This document shows positions 40,701-49,389 of a DNA stretch of 64,000 nucleotides, piece by piece. Source of the DNA: Microglena sp. YARC (taxonomy: Eukaryota; Chlorophyta; Chlorophyceae; Chlamydomonadales; Chlamydomonadaceae); the NCBI GenBank assembly GCA_022414725.1, contig JAJSRW010002157.1:1-64000 (forward strand), read 5' to 3'. The position numbers and the translations under genes are program-made. Under the pieces are notes generated by a model. It was not told the DNA's origin and ran no database searches. It saw nothing but the letters and a program-made list of their open reading frames with translations. Position 1 is the first letter of the stretch. Each line of letters opens with the position of its first letter.

Positions 40701-41234
40701 AACGCCGACACATTCGGAGGAGAAGACATCGGAGCCGCGCTGACCCAACTGGGTCTGCGTGAAAACGGACACGGGAACATGCTCATTCACAACGGACGAT
40801 CCGGAGAAGAGGCAAAAACACGCATCTTTGTAGGCGTGAATTACTACGGTCGCTTGAAACACATGGTAGAGGACAAGTACCAGTCGCGTGCACGAGGTGC
40901 AGTCGACGCCACAACACGTCAGCCAACGAAGTCCAAGGGACAGAGCGGAGGGCTGCGCATCAGAGAGATGGAGCAGAACGCACTCGTTGCACACGGACTC
41001 GCATCGTTCACACGCGAAGCGTTCATGCAGCGCAGCGATCACCACTCAACTAAGGTCAATGCCACGTCAGGAACGCCGGCGGAATGGTGGGTCGCAGCAA
41101 GAGAAGACCCAGAAGGACCCGACGAGGAGGCAACTGTTGAAACACCTTACACGTTCACCCTCATGCAACACGAACTCAGAGCATTGGGGGTGGAGGCAGC
41201 GCTTCTCACATCCACTGATGAATTTTATTTATAG
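37746..41234 (+). pseudogene. RPB2: DNA-directed RNA polymerase subunit 2 (RPB2), in-frame TAA
   Basis: A single frame of 1,163 codons with one in-frame TAA at 38085-38087. The first 113 codons (HHIDSFDDLLGTRLRAIVRS) are the RPB2 protrusion N-terminus. After the stop the frame continues through GYFVIDGREKVIVTQEERVP (fork/lobe), RRVNNPVDKN and RLRPSHWGVICPVESPDGPN (fork loop 2), GYNQDDAIIINLD (hybrid-binding, with the conserved Asp pair), LRQMRSPELGDKLSSRYGQK then GVVGMILP, and IIINPNAFPNRRTVSHLLEA. The C-terminal clamp zinc cysteines are absent: there is no Cys after about codon 1090. The subunit forms one side of the polymerase active site in viral transcription. As read, only a 113-residue stub or an N-truncated protein would be made. 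Codons favour A or C at the third position. Confidence 0.93.
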
Positions 41235-41345
41235 CTCAGTGGCGTTGGGTTGTTTGAGTTTTTCCGTGTAAAATTCGTACGAATCAATGTCGAGCAGTTG
41301 CAACGCCTTGTCGATCAAATTTCCGCTTTGATTGCCAGATAGAGG
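41229..41345 (-). pseudogene. 3' remnant of a minus-strand gene, tail to tail with RPB2
   Basis: Reading leftward from about 41340, the frame SGNLIDKALQLLDIDSYEFY, TEKLKQPNATEL then TAA (41231-41229) is clearly coding-like and overlaps the end of RPB2 by 6 bp, a typical compact-virus arrangement. Its upstream part is missing: a promoter-like tract ('cccaatttattcgataacaa') of the next plus-strand gene follows directly. I read it as the surviving end of a deleted gene; the family is unknown. Confidence 0.4.
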
Positions 41346-41353
41346 TATAAAGA

Positions 41354-41375
41354 ATTTCCCAATTTATTCGATAAC
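41354..41375 (+). promoter_or_regulatory. Promoter-like motif
   Basis: CCCAATTTATTCGATAACAA lies about 50 bp before the ATG at 41424 and matches the gene-proximal motif family. Confidence 0.4.
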
Positions 41376-41423
41376 AACAAAAACTGCGAAGACCATAAGA
41401 CCATCAGGAGTATCGGGAGAGAT

Positions 41424-41948
41424 ATGGAGTCTGAAAAACCTGCTTGGACGGATGCCAACGTCGTCTCAGCCCGCGAGGCATTTTCCAATTGCAAGGCGTT
41501 TGTTTCCGGGTGGTCAAACTACGAAGACGCCAGGCTCGTGGCGTCTCTCAAAAACGCAAAGTCGCTTGCGCAGGTCAACGAGCTGGAGCGTACTTACATC
41601 GCGTACATGCAAGCATTGGAGCCCTTCCAACCCAAGCGTTCAGAGGTGGATGAGCAGAAGGAAAAGCTCATGGAGAGCATTAACGATGAGGCGGGATCAC
41701 TGATCAATTTGTATATGAAGGGATTGATAGACAGCATGCCGGATGAAAAATATGTGCCCATGATGTACGTTGTGCCCCAGTCAGGCACATACTGGGTCAA
41801 GGGCGTGCCGTTTGCCCGCGAACAGGCGGGCCGCGCCCGCGCCAACATGTACTTTAATGGGGCGACCGTTGTTGTATTTGTTGTATTTGTTGCCGTTGTT
41901 GCTGCATTTATCTATAACAAGTTCTGTCAAATTAAGTATGAAGTCTGA
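41424..41948 (+). CDS. C-terminally anchored membrane protein
   Basis: A 174-residue intact protein, ATG start. Residues 1-135 look like a soluble helical domain (DANVVSAREAFSNCKAFVSG, EVDEQKEKLMESINDEAGSL); a hydrophobic span at about 146-168 (VVVFVVFVAVVAAFIYNKF) is followed by a short basic tail. Topology is that of a tail-anchored protein. It follows RPB2 on the same strand. No family recognised; a virion membrane protein is plausible. Confidence 0.65.
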   Translation: MESEKPAWTDANVVSAREAFSNCKAFVSGWSNYEDARLVASLKNAKSLAQVNELERTYIAYMQALEPFQPKRSEVDEQKEKLMESINDEAGSLINLYMKGLIDSMPDEKYVPMMYVVPQSGTYWVKGVPFAREQAGRARANMYFNGATVVVFVVFVAVVAAFIYNKFCQIKYEV

Positions 41949-42037
41949 AGTGTACAGAAATGAATTGGTGATCCGTGAACCAGTCGATTCTGAATTGGGC
42001 CATTTGTAAATGGTGCGGAAAAAAAACGGTAATCTAC

Positions 42038-43458
42038 TACAGTCGGCGGAACAGTAAAATGAAACATATATCAGATGGAAATAAATGTACGACATCGCCG
42101 TTAGAAAATTGGCGTTAAGAATGGTCGCTGACTTGGGTGTGTTAAAAACTTCTGTGTTTACGAACATCAGTCGTTCTACTCTGTGGGGAAACGCTTTGGT
42201 GTAAACGGGGTGGGTGTTCGATTGTAGCACCTGTACTGACGGAGTCTCATTGAGCATGCAGTACAGCAAGACAGTACAGGTTCGTGTATCCGATCTGAAG
42301 AAGACAAGTAAGAGGTCTCGTGACGAGGAGGGTATGAGCGTCTCAGAACAGTATGACCATAAACTCAAAACGACATTGCCCGATATGGGTATCGTCGTTC
42401 TGGGTGTGGATCCTGGTAGGAGCAACATCGCTACAGTCACGTATCTGGCAGACGACAAAAGCAAGACATGGAAGCTTACACGCGGAGCTTTTTACCACAA
42501 GTCTGGTATCAAGAAACAGAAAAAACAGCAAGAAAAACGTTTCTCAGACATGATTCCTAGATGGGAGTCTCTTCGTGAAAATGGAGCAGCGTTGAGTACA
42601 TCGAGGAAGGATGATATCTCGGCTTACTTGAAAAATTACGCTACGTTTTCCGACGAGTGGTGGAGGATGGCACTCCGTCGCAGAGAATCCTGAGACAACT
42701 TTCAGAGGTACATTGGCAAGCGCAAGGCTATGGACTCATTTTGGGCAGGGATCAAGCGCAACATGAAGTTGGATCATCCTGACCTGAGGGTTCGCGTAGC
42801 ATATGGTTCTGCAATCACGAAGCTGAAGGCTACCGGACCAGGAGAGGTAGCTGTGCCTACGGGATCTATGTTCGCTTCCTGCAAGCGCCTCTTCAAAGAG
42901 GAGGTTCATGTGACAGATGAGTTCAAGATGACTCTCATGTCTTGGGAAACCGGTGCCAAGAAGGAATGTGTTTACAAAATTCCAAGTGTCCAAATAACCA
43001 CGGAAGGGCAGATTCGTCTAGGTTACGAGTTGTTGGGTCACACCCCATTGAAGGAGACTCCAAAGGTCTCTTATCGCGACCAGTTGGCGGTGAGGGTGTA
43101 CTGCACACGTAAACAAATCCAAGAAAAACACAGGAGGGGTGGCTTAGCCCCCTCTCTTGTCGACAACAACTCGATCAAGCGGTACCCTGAGGTACGAGGA
43201 CTGCGATTCTCTCCAGAAACCAGCACTTACTCGGACCGGGACCGCTCCTCTGCTCTCACAATCGCAAGGCTGCACTGCATGGAACTGTTGGGTCAAGGGA
43301 GACCGCTTCCATTTTGCAGGGATGCGTGTTGTTGATTGGCTACAAAAAAACATGATGGTGTTCCACTGCCCCGTGGGTTGCTACACCATAAGGTTACACC
43401 ATAAGGTGTACCGTACACTCCAGAAAGCGGTTTCATTTTAGTATTCCGTCGAGTGTAC
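42038..43458 (+). mobile_element. Tc1/mariner-ended element carrying a Fanzor-like nuclease
   Basis: Left end at 42041 (CAGTCGGCGGAACAGTAAAA) preceded by TA, then 140 bp matching the first part of the mariner element at 31102-31250. Next comes the Fanzor-like gene (42256-43335), and then a right end at 43432-43455 ('tttagtattccgtcgagtg'), preceded by a family A interior tract ('tgttccactgccccgtggg'). So a TnpB-type nuclease gene sits between ends of the Tc1/mariner type, with only a stub of the transposase. The related remnant at 25207-25737 has the same order. Confidence 0.8.
42256..43335 (+). pseudogene. Fanzor-like (eukaryotic TnpB) nuclease, truncated, in-frame TGA
   Basis: One frame of 360 codons from ATG 42256 with an in-frame TGA at 42691-42693. 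MGIVVLGVDPGRSNIATVTY (about 46-65) holds the RuvC-I catalytic Asp. The C-terminal part has RGLRFSPETSTYSDRDRSSA followed by LTIARLHCMELLG and GRPLPF, fitting RuvC-III (the Asp in DRDRSSA) and the usual Fanzor tail. The N-terminal wedge/REC region is missing, and positions where family members have zinc cysteines read Ser and Thr (RFSPETSTY). Fanzors are RNA-guided DNA nucleases that use an omega-RNA from the element's 3' region. This copy is very unlikely to be active. Family call is by motifs from memory. Confidence 0.75.
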
Positions 43459-43472
43459 AATGTACGTTGAAT

Positions 43473-44273
43473 CTAACAGTTTCGTCTTTTCACGATGAAT
43501 TTAGAGATATCAGTGGGTGTCATTGGTTTCTCAATGCCTTCGAGAGTTTTTTCTGACAATTGTTTAACGGCAATGTCCTGATTCTTCTTGATAATTTGAA
43601 CCAACAGACAGAAGTTTGTCGAGCCCTTCTCAAGCGGGTGAATTACAATCGAGAATTTAGATTTGAGCTCAGATAAGAACATGTCCGCAATTTCAGAGTT
43701 GAATCTGAAAGATTTACTCGTACCAGATTCCATCCCAATGTTGACTCGGCGGTTCCGTGAGAATGCATTTTTGTTTTTGTCATGTCCGCCAAGACTCCTG
43801 TAGAGAGTGGCCGGGCTAAACCATGCATCCGCCTTTGCATCCTCCATACTGTTCAGGGTGACGTACATGGTAATGTACACCACAATCGACTTGATCCACA
43901 TTCCATAAGGAGCAGGAGCAGGAGCAGGAGAAGCAGCTTGAGCATCATCGTGCGCAGCTTGCGCAGCTTGAGCAGCAGCTTGCGCATCGTGCGCAGCTTG
44001 CGCAGCTTGAGCAGCATCATTATCAAAGATCGAGAAATCAAATTCCTCATAAGCAGCAGCATCGTGCGCAGCTTGCGCAGCTTGCGCAGCTTAAGCACCT
44101 TGAGCAGCTTGCGCAGCTTGCGCAGCATCGTGCGCAGCTTGCCCAGCTTGAGCAGCTTTATCAGCATACAGTATACTTAGTAAATGGTTCACTTGGTAAG
44201 GATCATCAGCAGTAGGATTAGCATCAGTATCAGGAACTTGAGCATCGTGAGAATCAGGATCAGGAACATACAT
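43473..44273 (-). pseudogene. Ala/Gln-repeat protein with in-frame TAA
   Basis: One 266-codon frame from the ATG at 44273 (YVPDPDSHDAQVPDTDANPT). Residues about 40-125 are Ala/Gln repeats (units AAQAAQAAHD, 'gcagcttgcgcagcttgagc' at DNA level). An in-frame TAA (44093-44091) falls inside them. After a Pro/Ala stretch comes a conserved-looking domain: SMEDAKADAWFSPATLYRSL, SRNRRVNIGMESGTSKSFRF, SEIADMFLSELKSKFSIVIH, NFCLLVQIIKKNQDIAVKQL. Translation from internal ATG 43847 would give the 124-residue domain alone. I do not recognise the domain. The stop could be real or a single-base error. Confidence 0.6.
43908..44170 (+). repeat. Short-period repeats (gcagcttgcgcagcttgagc type)
   Basis: Imperfect 9- to 12-bp units built from 'gcagct' and 'gagcag' encode the Ala/Gln stretch on the minus strand. 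It is interrupted at 44022-44055 by unique sequence (encoding EEFDFSIFDND). Confidence 0.8.
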
Positions 44274-44689
44274 GTCCAGTTGGTGGTACTGAACAGGGGA
44301 CCTTGATCTTGATCTTCTTGCGCTTTGAGCTTATTCTAAATTGGTGGCTTCTTCGAAGTTGTAGTGGCTTCCAGAACCGCGTAGGTTTCTAATAGTGTCT
44401 GGGCCTAGGCTTCCAAAACTGTATCGGATTGACAAACTGTCTGGGTTTTCGAGATTTAATGATCATGAATAGTCAGACATTGTTGTTGTAGAGTTGTCAT
44501 TTGGAGACTACCGATTTTCATTCAATTTTTTACATCATGTAAACGTCAATTTTCTGCACTACACCAAGATATTCCAACGAAAGCCGCACGGGACAGTACT
44601 CGTCCTTAGAAATGATGCACGTAGTACATAAATCGTACATACAACTCAGCGTCAAACTGACGTTTGGAACCTCGAAACGGCTGATATCT
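44274..44689. other. Gene-free stretch
   Basis: AT-rich, no frame longer than about 40 codons with coding character, and no repeat that I can match elsewhere. Confidence 0.5.
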
Positions 44690-44739
44690 TCCGGATGTCA
44701 TTCCGGATAGAGACTCTCCGATGTCTCAACAGATTGGGG

Positions 44740-44822
44740 CGTACGCCAGATTGCCCAAACGCAACGATCTTCAGTCTGGATGATTATAAGGTGTGTCCCA
44801 CTTTATTTGAGAACAACTGTAC
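44740..44822 (+). repeat. Family B repeat end
   Basis: 'cccaaacgcaacgatcttca' then 'gtctggatgattataaggtg' and the terminal ACTTTATTTGAGAACAACTG. Same order as at 8912-8990. Confidence 0.8.
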
Positions 44823-45004
44823 AACATGGAAATGCCGGATATCTCAAGACAATGCGGAGGCGGAACAATATCATTCTGCAAAAGCCTTTCTTTACCGAAG
44901 TATTTAGATGAGCTAGGTATTTCGAGATGTTCTGTCTGCAAATGCAGAGGCCCGATGATTGACTATTCGCAACAATTAGTGTTGAAAATATCAAAACGGT
45001 AAGA

Positions 45005-45270
45005 CAGCACGGTGTAACCTAATGGTGTAGCAACCCACGGGGCAGTGGAACACCAATACGATTTTGAATCAACAAATTGCAAGATGTTAACGAGAATATC
45101 GTGGTTTTTTTTTAGATCACGGCTATCCATCCTGCAGACTCCGTATCGTTCTTTTGTCGGTACTTTCGAGAGTGTCCATTGAAGGACCAGCCGCACTTAA
45201 GCGATCGCCTCTTCCCCGGTACCGTGGCCCAAAAGAACACGGGTCTTAGTTGATGTGCAATGCGTCATGA
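45005..45270. repeat. Family A MITE fragment
   Basis: From 'acggtgtaacctaatggtgt' to 'gatgtgcaatgcgtcatgaa' it matches 21795-22060 but lacks both ends. It truncates the 3' end of the minus-strand gene at 45265. Confidence 0.8.
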
Positions 45271-45729
45271 AAGGTAAAATCCTGCTTGGTTATTCGTGCG
45301 GGAAGCTCTTGTAGGATCGGATTCCACGTAGATCCGATCAACAGTCCATGTGATTCCGCTCATGTACTTTCCATTACACTCATATCCCCATACGTTGGTC
45401 AAACGCCCAATGAGTTGTAAAGTGCATTTCGGAGATACTGTATTGTCCCATGCCATATTGAAAATTGCTCCGTTTCTTGTCACCAATTGTTCAGGCAGGT
45501 GCCCTACGTTGATGGTGCGATCAGTGGGAGAAGGTGCAATGTGGGTACAATCAGGGATGGCAAATGGAAGCAACATATTCTCAGCGGCTCGGATCTCTGA
45601 TAATTGTCCATCATCAATCACCGATGCAGTGCCCCTGTTCAAGTTCTCTACATCAACCACTGCAACAACAATTGGAAAATGCTCATGAAGCAAATCCGGT
45701 CTATCATGCAAGATGTACACGCTTTTCAT
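45265..45729 (-). CDS. Hypothetical protein, possible OB-fold
   Basis: About 154 residues from the ATG at 45729 (MKSVYILHDRPDLLHEHFPI). The middle and end are beta-rich (TINVGHLPEQLVTRNGAIFN, CTLQLIGRLTNVWGYECNGK, YMSGITWTVDRIYVESDP). The 'GRLTNVW....GITW.V..I' spacing is reminiscent of OB-fold nucleic-acid-binding proteins, but this is a weak visual impression. The 3' end meets a MITE fragment, so the last residues may not be original. Confidence 0.45.
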   Translation of the reverse strand: MKSVYILHDRPDLLHEHFPIVVAVVDVENLNRGTASVIDDGQLSEIRAAENMLLPFAIPDCTHIAPSPTDRTINVGHLPEQLVTRNGAIFNMAWDNTVSPKCTLQLIGRLTNVWGYECNGKYMSGITWTVDRIYVESDPTRASRTNNQAGFYLS

Positions 45730-45738
45730 TTTACACAA

Positions 45739-45883
45739 TTAAAAACAAAAAAAATAATAGCATGTAAACGATCATGGGCGGCTTTGAGAACTGAAGGAGA
45801 ATAAAATGAGTCTCGATATTCTCTCATTACTCCGTCGTCAACTGTAGCCGGATGTCGAGCATTTCGGTTCGAACCCACTTTAT
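45739..45883. other. Short intergenic region
   Basis: Holds a decayed Tc1/mariner-like end ('attactccgtcgtcaactgta', 45828-45848). No gene seen. Confidence 0.4.
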
Positions 45884-45904
45884 TTCCCACTTTAATTGAT
45901 AACA
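45884..45904 (+). promoter_or_regulatory. Promoter-like motif abutting a start codon
   Basis: CCCACTTTAATTGATAACA directly precedes the ATG at 45905 with no spacer, the closest motif-to-start distance in the window. Confidence 0.45.
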
Positions 45905-46207
45905 ATGACAAGGAGTGATAATAATAACAACCTCGCATCTAATGGGTACATGAAGGACGCTTTAGCGGTTGTCGCGTTCCTTATCGCATTGGTTGTGATC
46001 GTTGGGAGACCTCGCTCATGGTGGTGTTCGCCCACACAGAGTAACTTGATCATCCTCGTGCTCGTCGTGTGCGGGTCAATAGACCTCTTCACACTGAACC
46101 CAGAGTGGCACAACCGACCGTTCACGGGGGCCAACGCACCAAGCGCGTGCATCTGTTTCCAGGCCATATCGATGATAGCAGGTATAGTGTACGCCGTATT
46201 AATCTGA
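45905..46207 (+). CDS. Small three-span membrane protein
   Basis: 100 residues from the ATG at 45905 (MTRSDNNNNLASNGYMKDAL); the upstream TTG at 45896 falls inside the motif. Hydrophobic segments at about 17-33 (KDALAVVAFLIALVVIVG), 46-62 (NLIILVLVVCGSIDLF) and 83-100 (CICFQAISMIAGIVYAVLI) with short loops. It ends in the third span. It is the size of small membrane proteins found in large-virus virions. No family recognised. Confidence 0.6.
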   Translation: MTRSDNNNNLASNGYMKDALAVVAFLIALVVIVGRPRSWWCSPTQSNLIILVLVVCGSIDLFTLNPEWHNRPFTGANAPSACICFQAISMIAGIVYAVLI

Positions 46208-46262
46208 GTGGATGGTCTGACTCTATCAACGATAAACTGGAAGACTACGACGACGTGACACC

Positions 46263-46644
46263 CTCTTCAAATTGCCTTTGAAATTACAGAGAATCATGAC
46301 CTCCCCAAACAACCTCTAAAACATATGTCTGCATATGCGGACTCTTCAAATTGCCTTTGAAATTACAGAGAATCATGACCCCCCCAAACAACCTCTAAAA
46401 CATATGTCTGCATATGCGGACTCTTCAAATTGCCTTTGAAATTACAGAGAATCATGACCCCCCCAAACAACCTCTAAAACATATGTCTGCACATGCGGAC
46501 TCTCCAAATTGTCTTTGAAATTACAGAGAATCATGACCTCCCCAAACAACCTCTAAAACATATGTCTGCATATGCGGACTCTCCAAATTGCCTTTGAAAT
46601 ACCTCCCCAAACAACCTCTAAAACATATGTCTGCATATGCGGAC
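46263..46644 (+). repeat. 79-bp tandem repeat, about 4.8 copies
   Basis: Units start at 46263, 46342, 46421, 46500 and 46579 ('ctcttcaaattgcctttgaa' then 'atgacctccccaaacaacct'). Copies differ at few bases; the last has an internal deletion. Each contains the short palindrome GCATATGC. No unique spacers, so not a CRISPR. A variable-number minisatellite; origin or structural role not excluded. Confidence 0.9.
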
Positions 46645-46736
46645 GTAGCTCTTGCCACAAGCGCTGCACTGGGAAATGCTGTACGAATCCATTCGATATC
46701 AATTTACTATTCTGCACACCCAACGTTGAAATTTCG

Positions 46737-46768
46737 ATGATTATAAAGGGTTTCCCACTTTATTTTTC
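46737..46768 (+). promoter_or_regulatory. Promoter-like motif / repeat end
   Basis: 'gattataaagggtttcccac' then 'tttattttt' lies 35 bp before the ATG at 46803; it matches the family B end up to the TTTATTT core. Confidence 0.4.
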
Positions 46769-46802
46769 ATGTAGTACTTTGGATTCCATGTTGTAACAAA
46801 TC

Positions 46803-48402
46803 ATGGAACTTCTCCCTGCAGGCCCACTCCACATCATCGCGTTGCATTTATCAAAAAGTGATGATAAATACCATCGATTATGCGACGTCTCAGAGGACGC
46901 TGCGAACCTCATGTTGGTGGGAAATGTAGCGTTCACCGAGCTTAGTATTGTGGTGCAAGAGAAGCTGGAGCATGGTGTTCGCATCGTGAACGATGCAGTG
47001 TTCGAGAGGATGCGTATTCACGAGGGTCTTTCAGAGGCAAGCAAAGCGGATGTTCTAAAGAAGGCGTGTCGAGATCGTGGACTGATGGTTTCTGGTGTCA
47101 AAGCCGCATTGTGGAGGAGGCTGATGGAGGCGGAAGTTGTCGCTCGCCCCCCTAGAGTGTGCATCCTGTCTGCAAAATTCCGTTCAGAAATGAGGGCTAT
47201 GCGCTCAGCACGCATGTGTGTGTCAACGGTCAAGTTAGAGTATCGCTTGACCGAGAGGGATCTCACGACCCTGAGTTGCGAACTCAAACGAAATCCGATG
47301 TATCGGTCAGCAGCACCGATGCGTTTATATCTTATCCGCGACGTGGCTCGGGTTGCGCTTGATAAGCATGCATCATCATCCCATACACGTATTCGAGTCC
47401 CCGCCATCTCTGCGGATATGCGACGTACCTCTCGGGAGACGTTGCTTTCCAAGAAGCTTGGTGACATGACGTTGGATTCCAGGATATTCTCCGTTTCGGG
47501 ATCCGCATGCAGGGCCAGAGATTTGTACGTGAATTCTGGAAGAGGGGGGGGTGCTGTGAAAGTCGCTGCAGACATCATTGCTACAAATACTCGCCTTCAC
47601 ATTTTGGAGAGGGCTCTCGAGGATCGAGGGTGTGAACTTCGCAGTGACTCTCGTTTGTGCACAGGTTTTGTTGACAACGACGACGGAGATCCAGAGGACA
47701 TCGCTGTATCGATGCTTGAGATGAAATTCTTTCACAACCACACTGAGTACGCTTCAATTCTAGACGATCTTTGGGAAGATGCCAGACGCGAGCGTGATTA
47801 CATCGACAAGTACGAGTACGACAATTACCACCACATCGATCCTCATGAGCTGAGTTCGTATGCCAAGTCGGAAGCCATGAAGCAGTGGGCTGATACACAC
47901 GATCTTGACGATGTCCTTGACATACCTGAAAGCCTGCGATCATCTGTCTTTCATCTGAAGGCGGAGTGTATCGTTTCCGACACAAGGAAAGCGTGGCGTG
48001 CTCGCCAGCCTCGAATTCCTGTCCAAGTCCTCAATAATATCGAGACGGTATTCTACCAGATCCACAAGCGCACTCGCGACGCAGAGTCCCTGGCATCCCT
48101 GCGATCCACACTCGAAGATGCAGAGAGTGGACTGTCTGCGCGTGTGGATGCCGTTTCTGTGATGTGGGATAAGATACGTGAGTGGCCACATGCGATTCCC
48201 GGTGCGACCGTGATATTCGATACCGAGTTCAAGATTCTCAACGCGACCCATGCTACATACATCGCTTCCGCGGAGAAGTTTCGTATCGAGAAGGAGGAGA
48301 AGGCCCGTCTCAAGAAAGAGAGAGAGGATAAGTTTCGTATAGAGAAGGAGGAGAAGGCACGTCTCAAGGAAGAGAGAGAGGATAGCTTTCGTATCCAGAA
48401 GG
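46803..48402 (+). pseudogene. SAP-domain coiled-coil protein, split by an IS607 element
   Basis: From ATG 46803 the frame runs 533 viral codons before the element. An F-box-like start (LPAGPLHIIALHLSKSDDKY) is followed by a SAP-type DNA-binding helix pair (about 76-112: SEASKADVLKKACRDRGLMV then SGVKAALWRRLMEA), a large helical middle, and a charged coiled coil (about 495-533) of EKEEKARLKKERED units. At 48402 it enters IS607 sequence and stops at 48446 after 14 foreign codons. The rest of the gene (50435-50601) continues the coiled coil in frame and ends in a C2H2 zinc finger. SAP plus zinc finger suggests a DNA-binding role. A truncated protein could still be made. Confidence 0.7.
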
Positions 48403-48477
48403 TTGCAACAGTTGACCCGAAAATAAGTAAACCTAACAGTGAATAAGGAATTTGCATGTACTAGATATCAGAATGCC

Positions 48478-49389
48478 ATGTATGGCAACCAACGCTTCTG
48501 TAAAATTGGCAAGGCCTCCGATGCCCTTGGTGTCTCCAAGACCGCCGTCCTCCGTCGATGGTCGGATAAAGGCACGATCCGGACTCCAGGCAACCAACGT
48601 CTCTTTGACCCAAGCAGCATCCAAGGCTACCTCATCGAGCAGGAAAAAAAAACCAGCAGTCGTCAAGTCATTCTCTACGCACGTGTGTCCTCACACAAAC
48701 AACAACCCGACCTGCTCAGACAGCAATTGTTCTTGCAAACCCATATTTCTGACAAACATTCCGGATGCGAGCAAGTCATTGAAGTCAAGGACGTCGGATC
48801 AGGGCTCAACTTCAAGCGCCCAGGACTTTTACGAGTATTGGGACTCGTCACGGCAGGACTTGTATCGTCAATTGTTGTGGCTTCCAAAGACAGGCTCGCA
48901 AGGTTTGGTTTCGAGCTCATTGAATGGATTTGCTCGCAGCACTCCTACTCGATCATCGTTCTTGATCACGGAGCCCCTGAAGACGAGCTTGGAAAAGACC
49001 TCATGTCCATCGTTCAAGTATATTGTTGCCGATGGAACGGTCGAAGACGCTACAAAGTCAAATGCCAAACCCAAGTTGAGGACCTTAAAGCTGAAGCTGA
49101 ACCCAATCAAGGATCACAAATCGATGCTGGCAGAGTTTGCGGGGTGCAGCCGGTTCATGTACAACAAGGCTGTGGCAGCACGGTTGGGCGTCGGGAGCAC
49201 TCACAAGTCTGTCTTCCGAATTCGAGACAGGTATGTGACGAACAAGGTGAGGGGGGAGGGGAAGATGCCAAACCCGTACTTCAAGAATCGCCCATGGTTG
49301 CTTCAGTGCCCCAAAAGCGTACGCCAAAGCGCAATCAAGTCTGCCTTGGCAAACATCAAGGCTTGCTTTTCGAATCTGAAAGCAGGTAA
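48478..49389 (+). CDS. tnpA: IS607 TnpA serine recombinase
   Basis: From ATG 48478: FCKIGKASDALGVSKTAVLR then RWSDKGTIRTPGNQRLF is a MerR-type helix-turn-helix. The resolvase domain follows: VILYARVSSHKQQPDLLRQQ with the catalytic Ser of YARVSS, DVGSGLNFKRPGLLRVL, and IVVASKDRLARFGFELIEW with the conserved Asp-Arg-Leu-Ala-Arg. The true protein should end near residue 195 (KDLMSIVQVYCCRWNGRRRY). Beyond that the frame runs on to 49389 over tnpB as an out-of-frame extension, so a stop has been lost or a shift occurred. The enzyme inserts and excises the element. Catalytic residues look intact. Confidence 0.85.
   Translation: MYGNQRFCKIGKASDALGVSKTAVLRRWSDKGTIRTPGNQRLFDPSSIQGYLIEQEKKTSSRQVILYARVSSHKQQPDLLRQQLFLQTHISDKHSGCEQVIEVKDVGSGLNFKRPGLLRVLGLVTAGLVSSIVVASKDRLARFGFELIEWICSQHSYSIIVLDHGAPEDELGKDLMSIVQVYCCRWNGRRRYKVKCQTQVEDLKAEAEPNQGSQIDAGRVCGVQPVHVQQGCGSTVGRREHSQVCLPNSRQVCDEQGEGGGEDAKPVLQESPMVASVPQKRTPKRNQVCLGKHQGLLFESESR

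Noticed and set aside
42214..42255. Upstream extension of the Fanzor-like gene to a GTG
   Set aside because: These codons look like junction sequence after the mariner stub; the ATG at 42256 is the first credible start, though the real N-terminus is probably deleted.
46263..46644. CRISPR array
   Set aside because: The 79-bp units follow each other directly with no unique spacers, and no cas-like gene is nearby.
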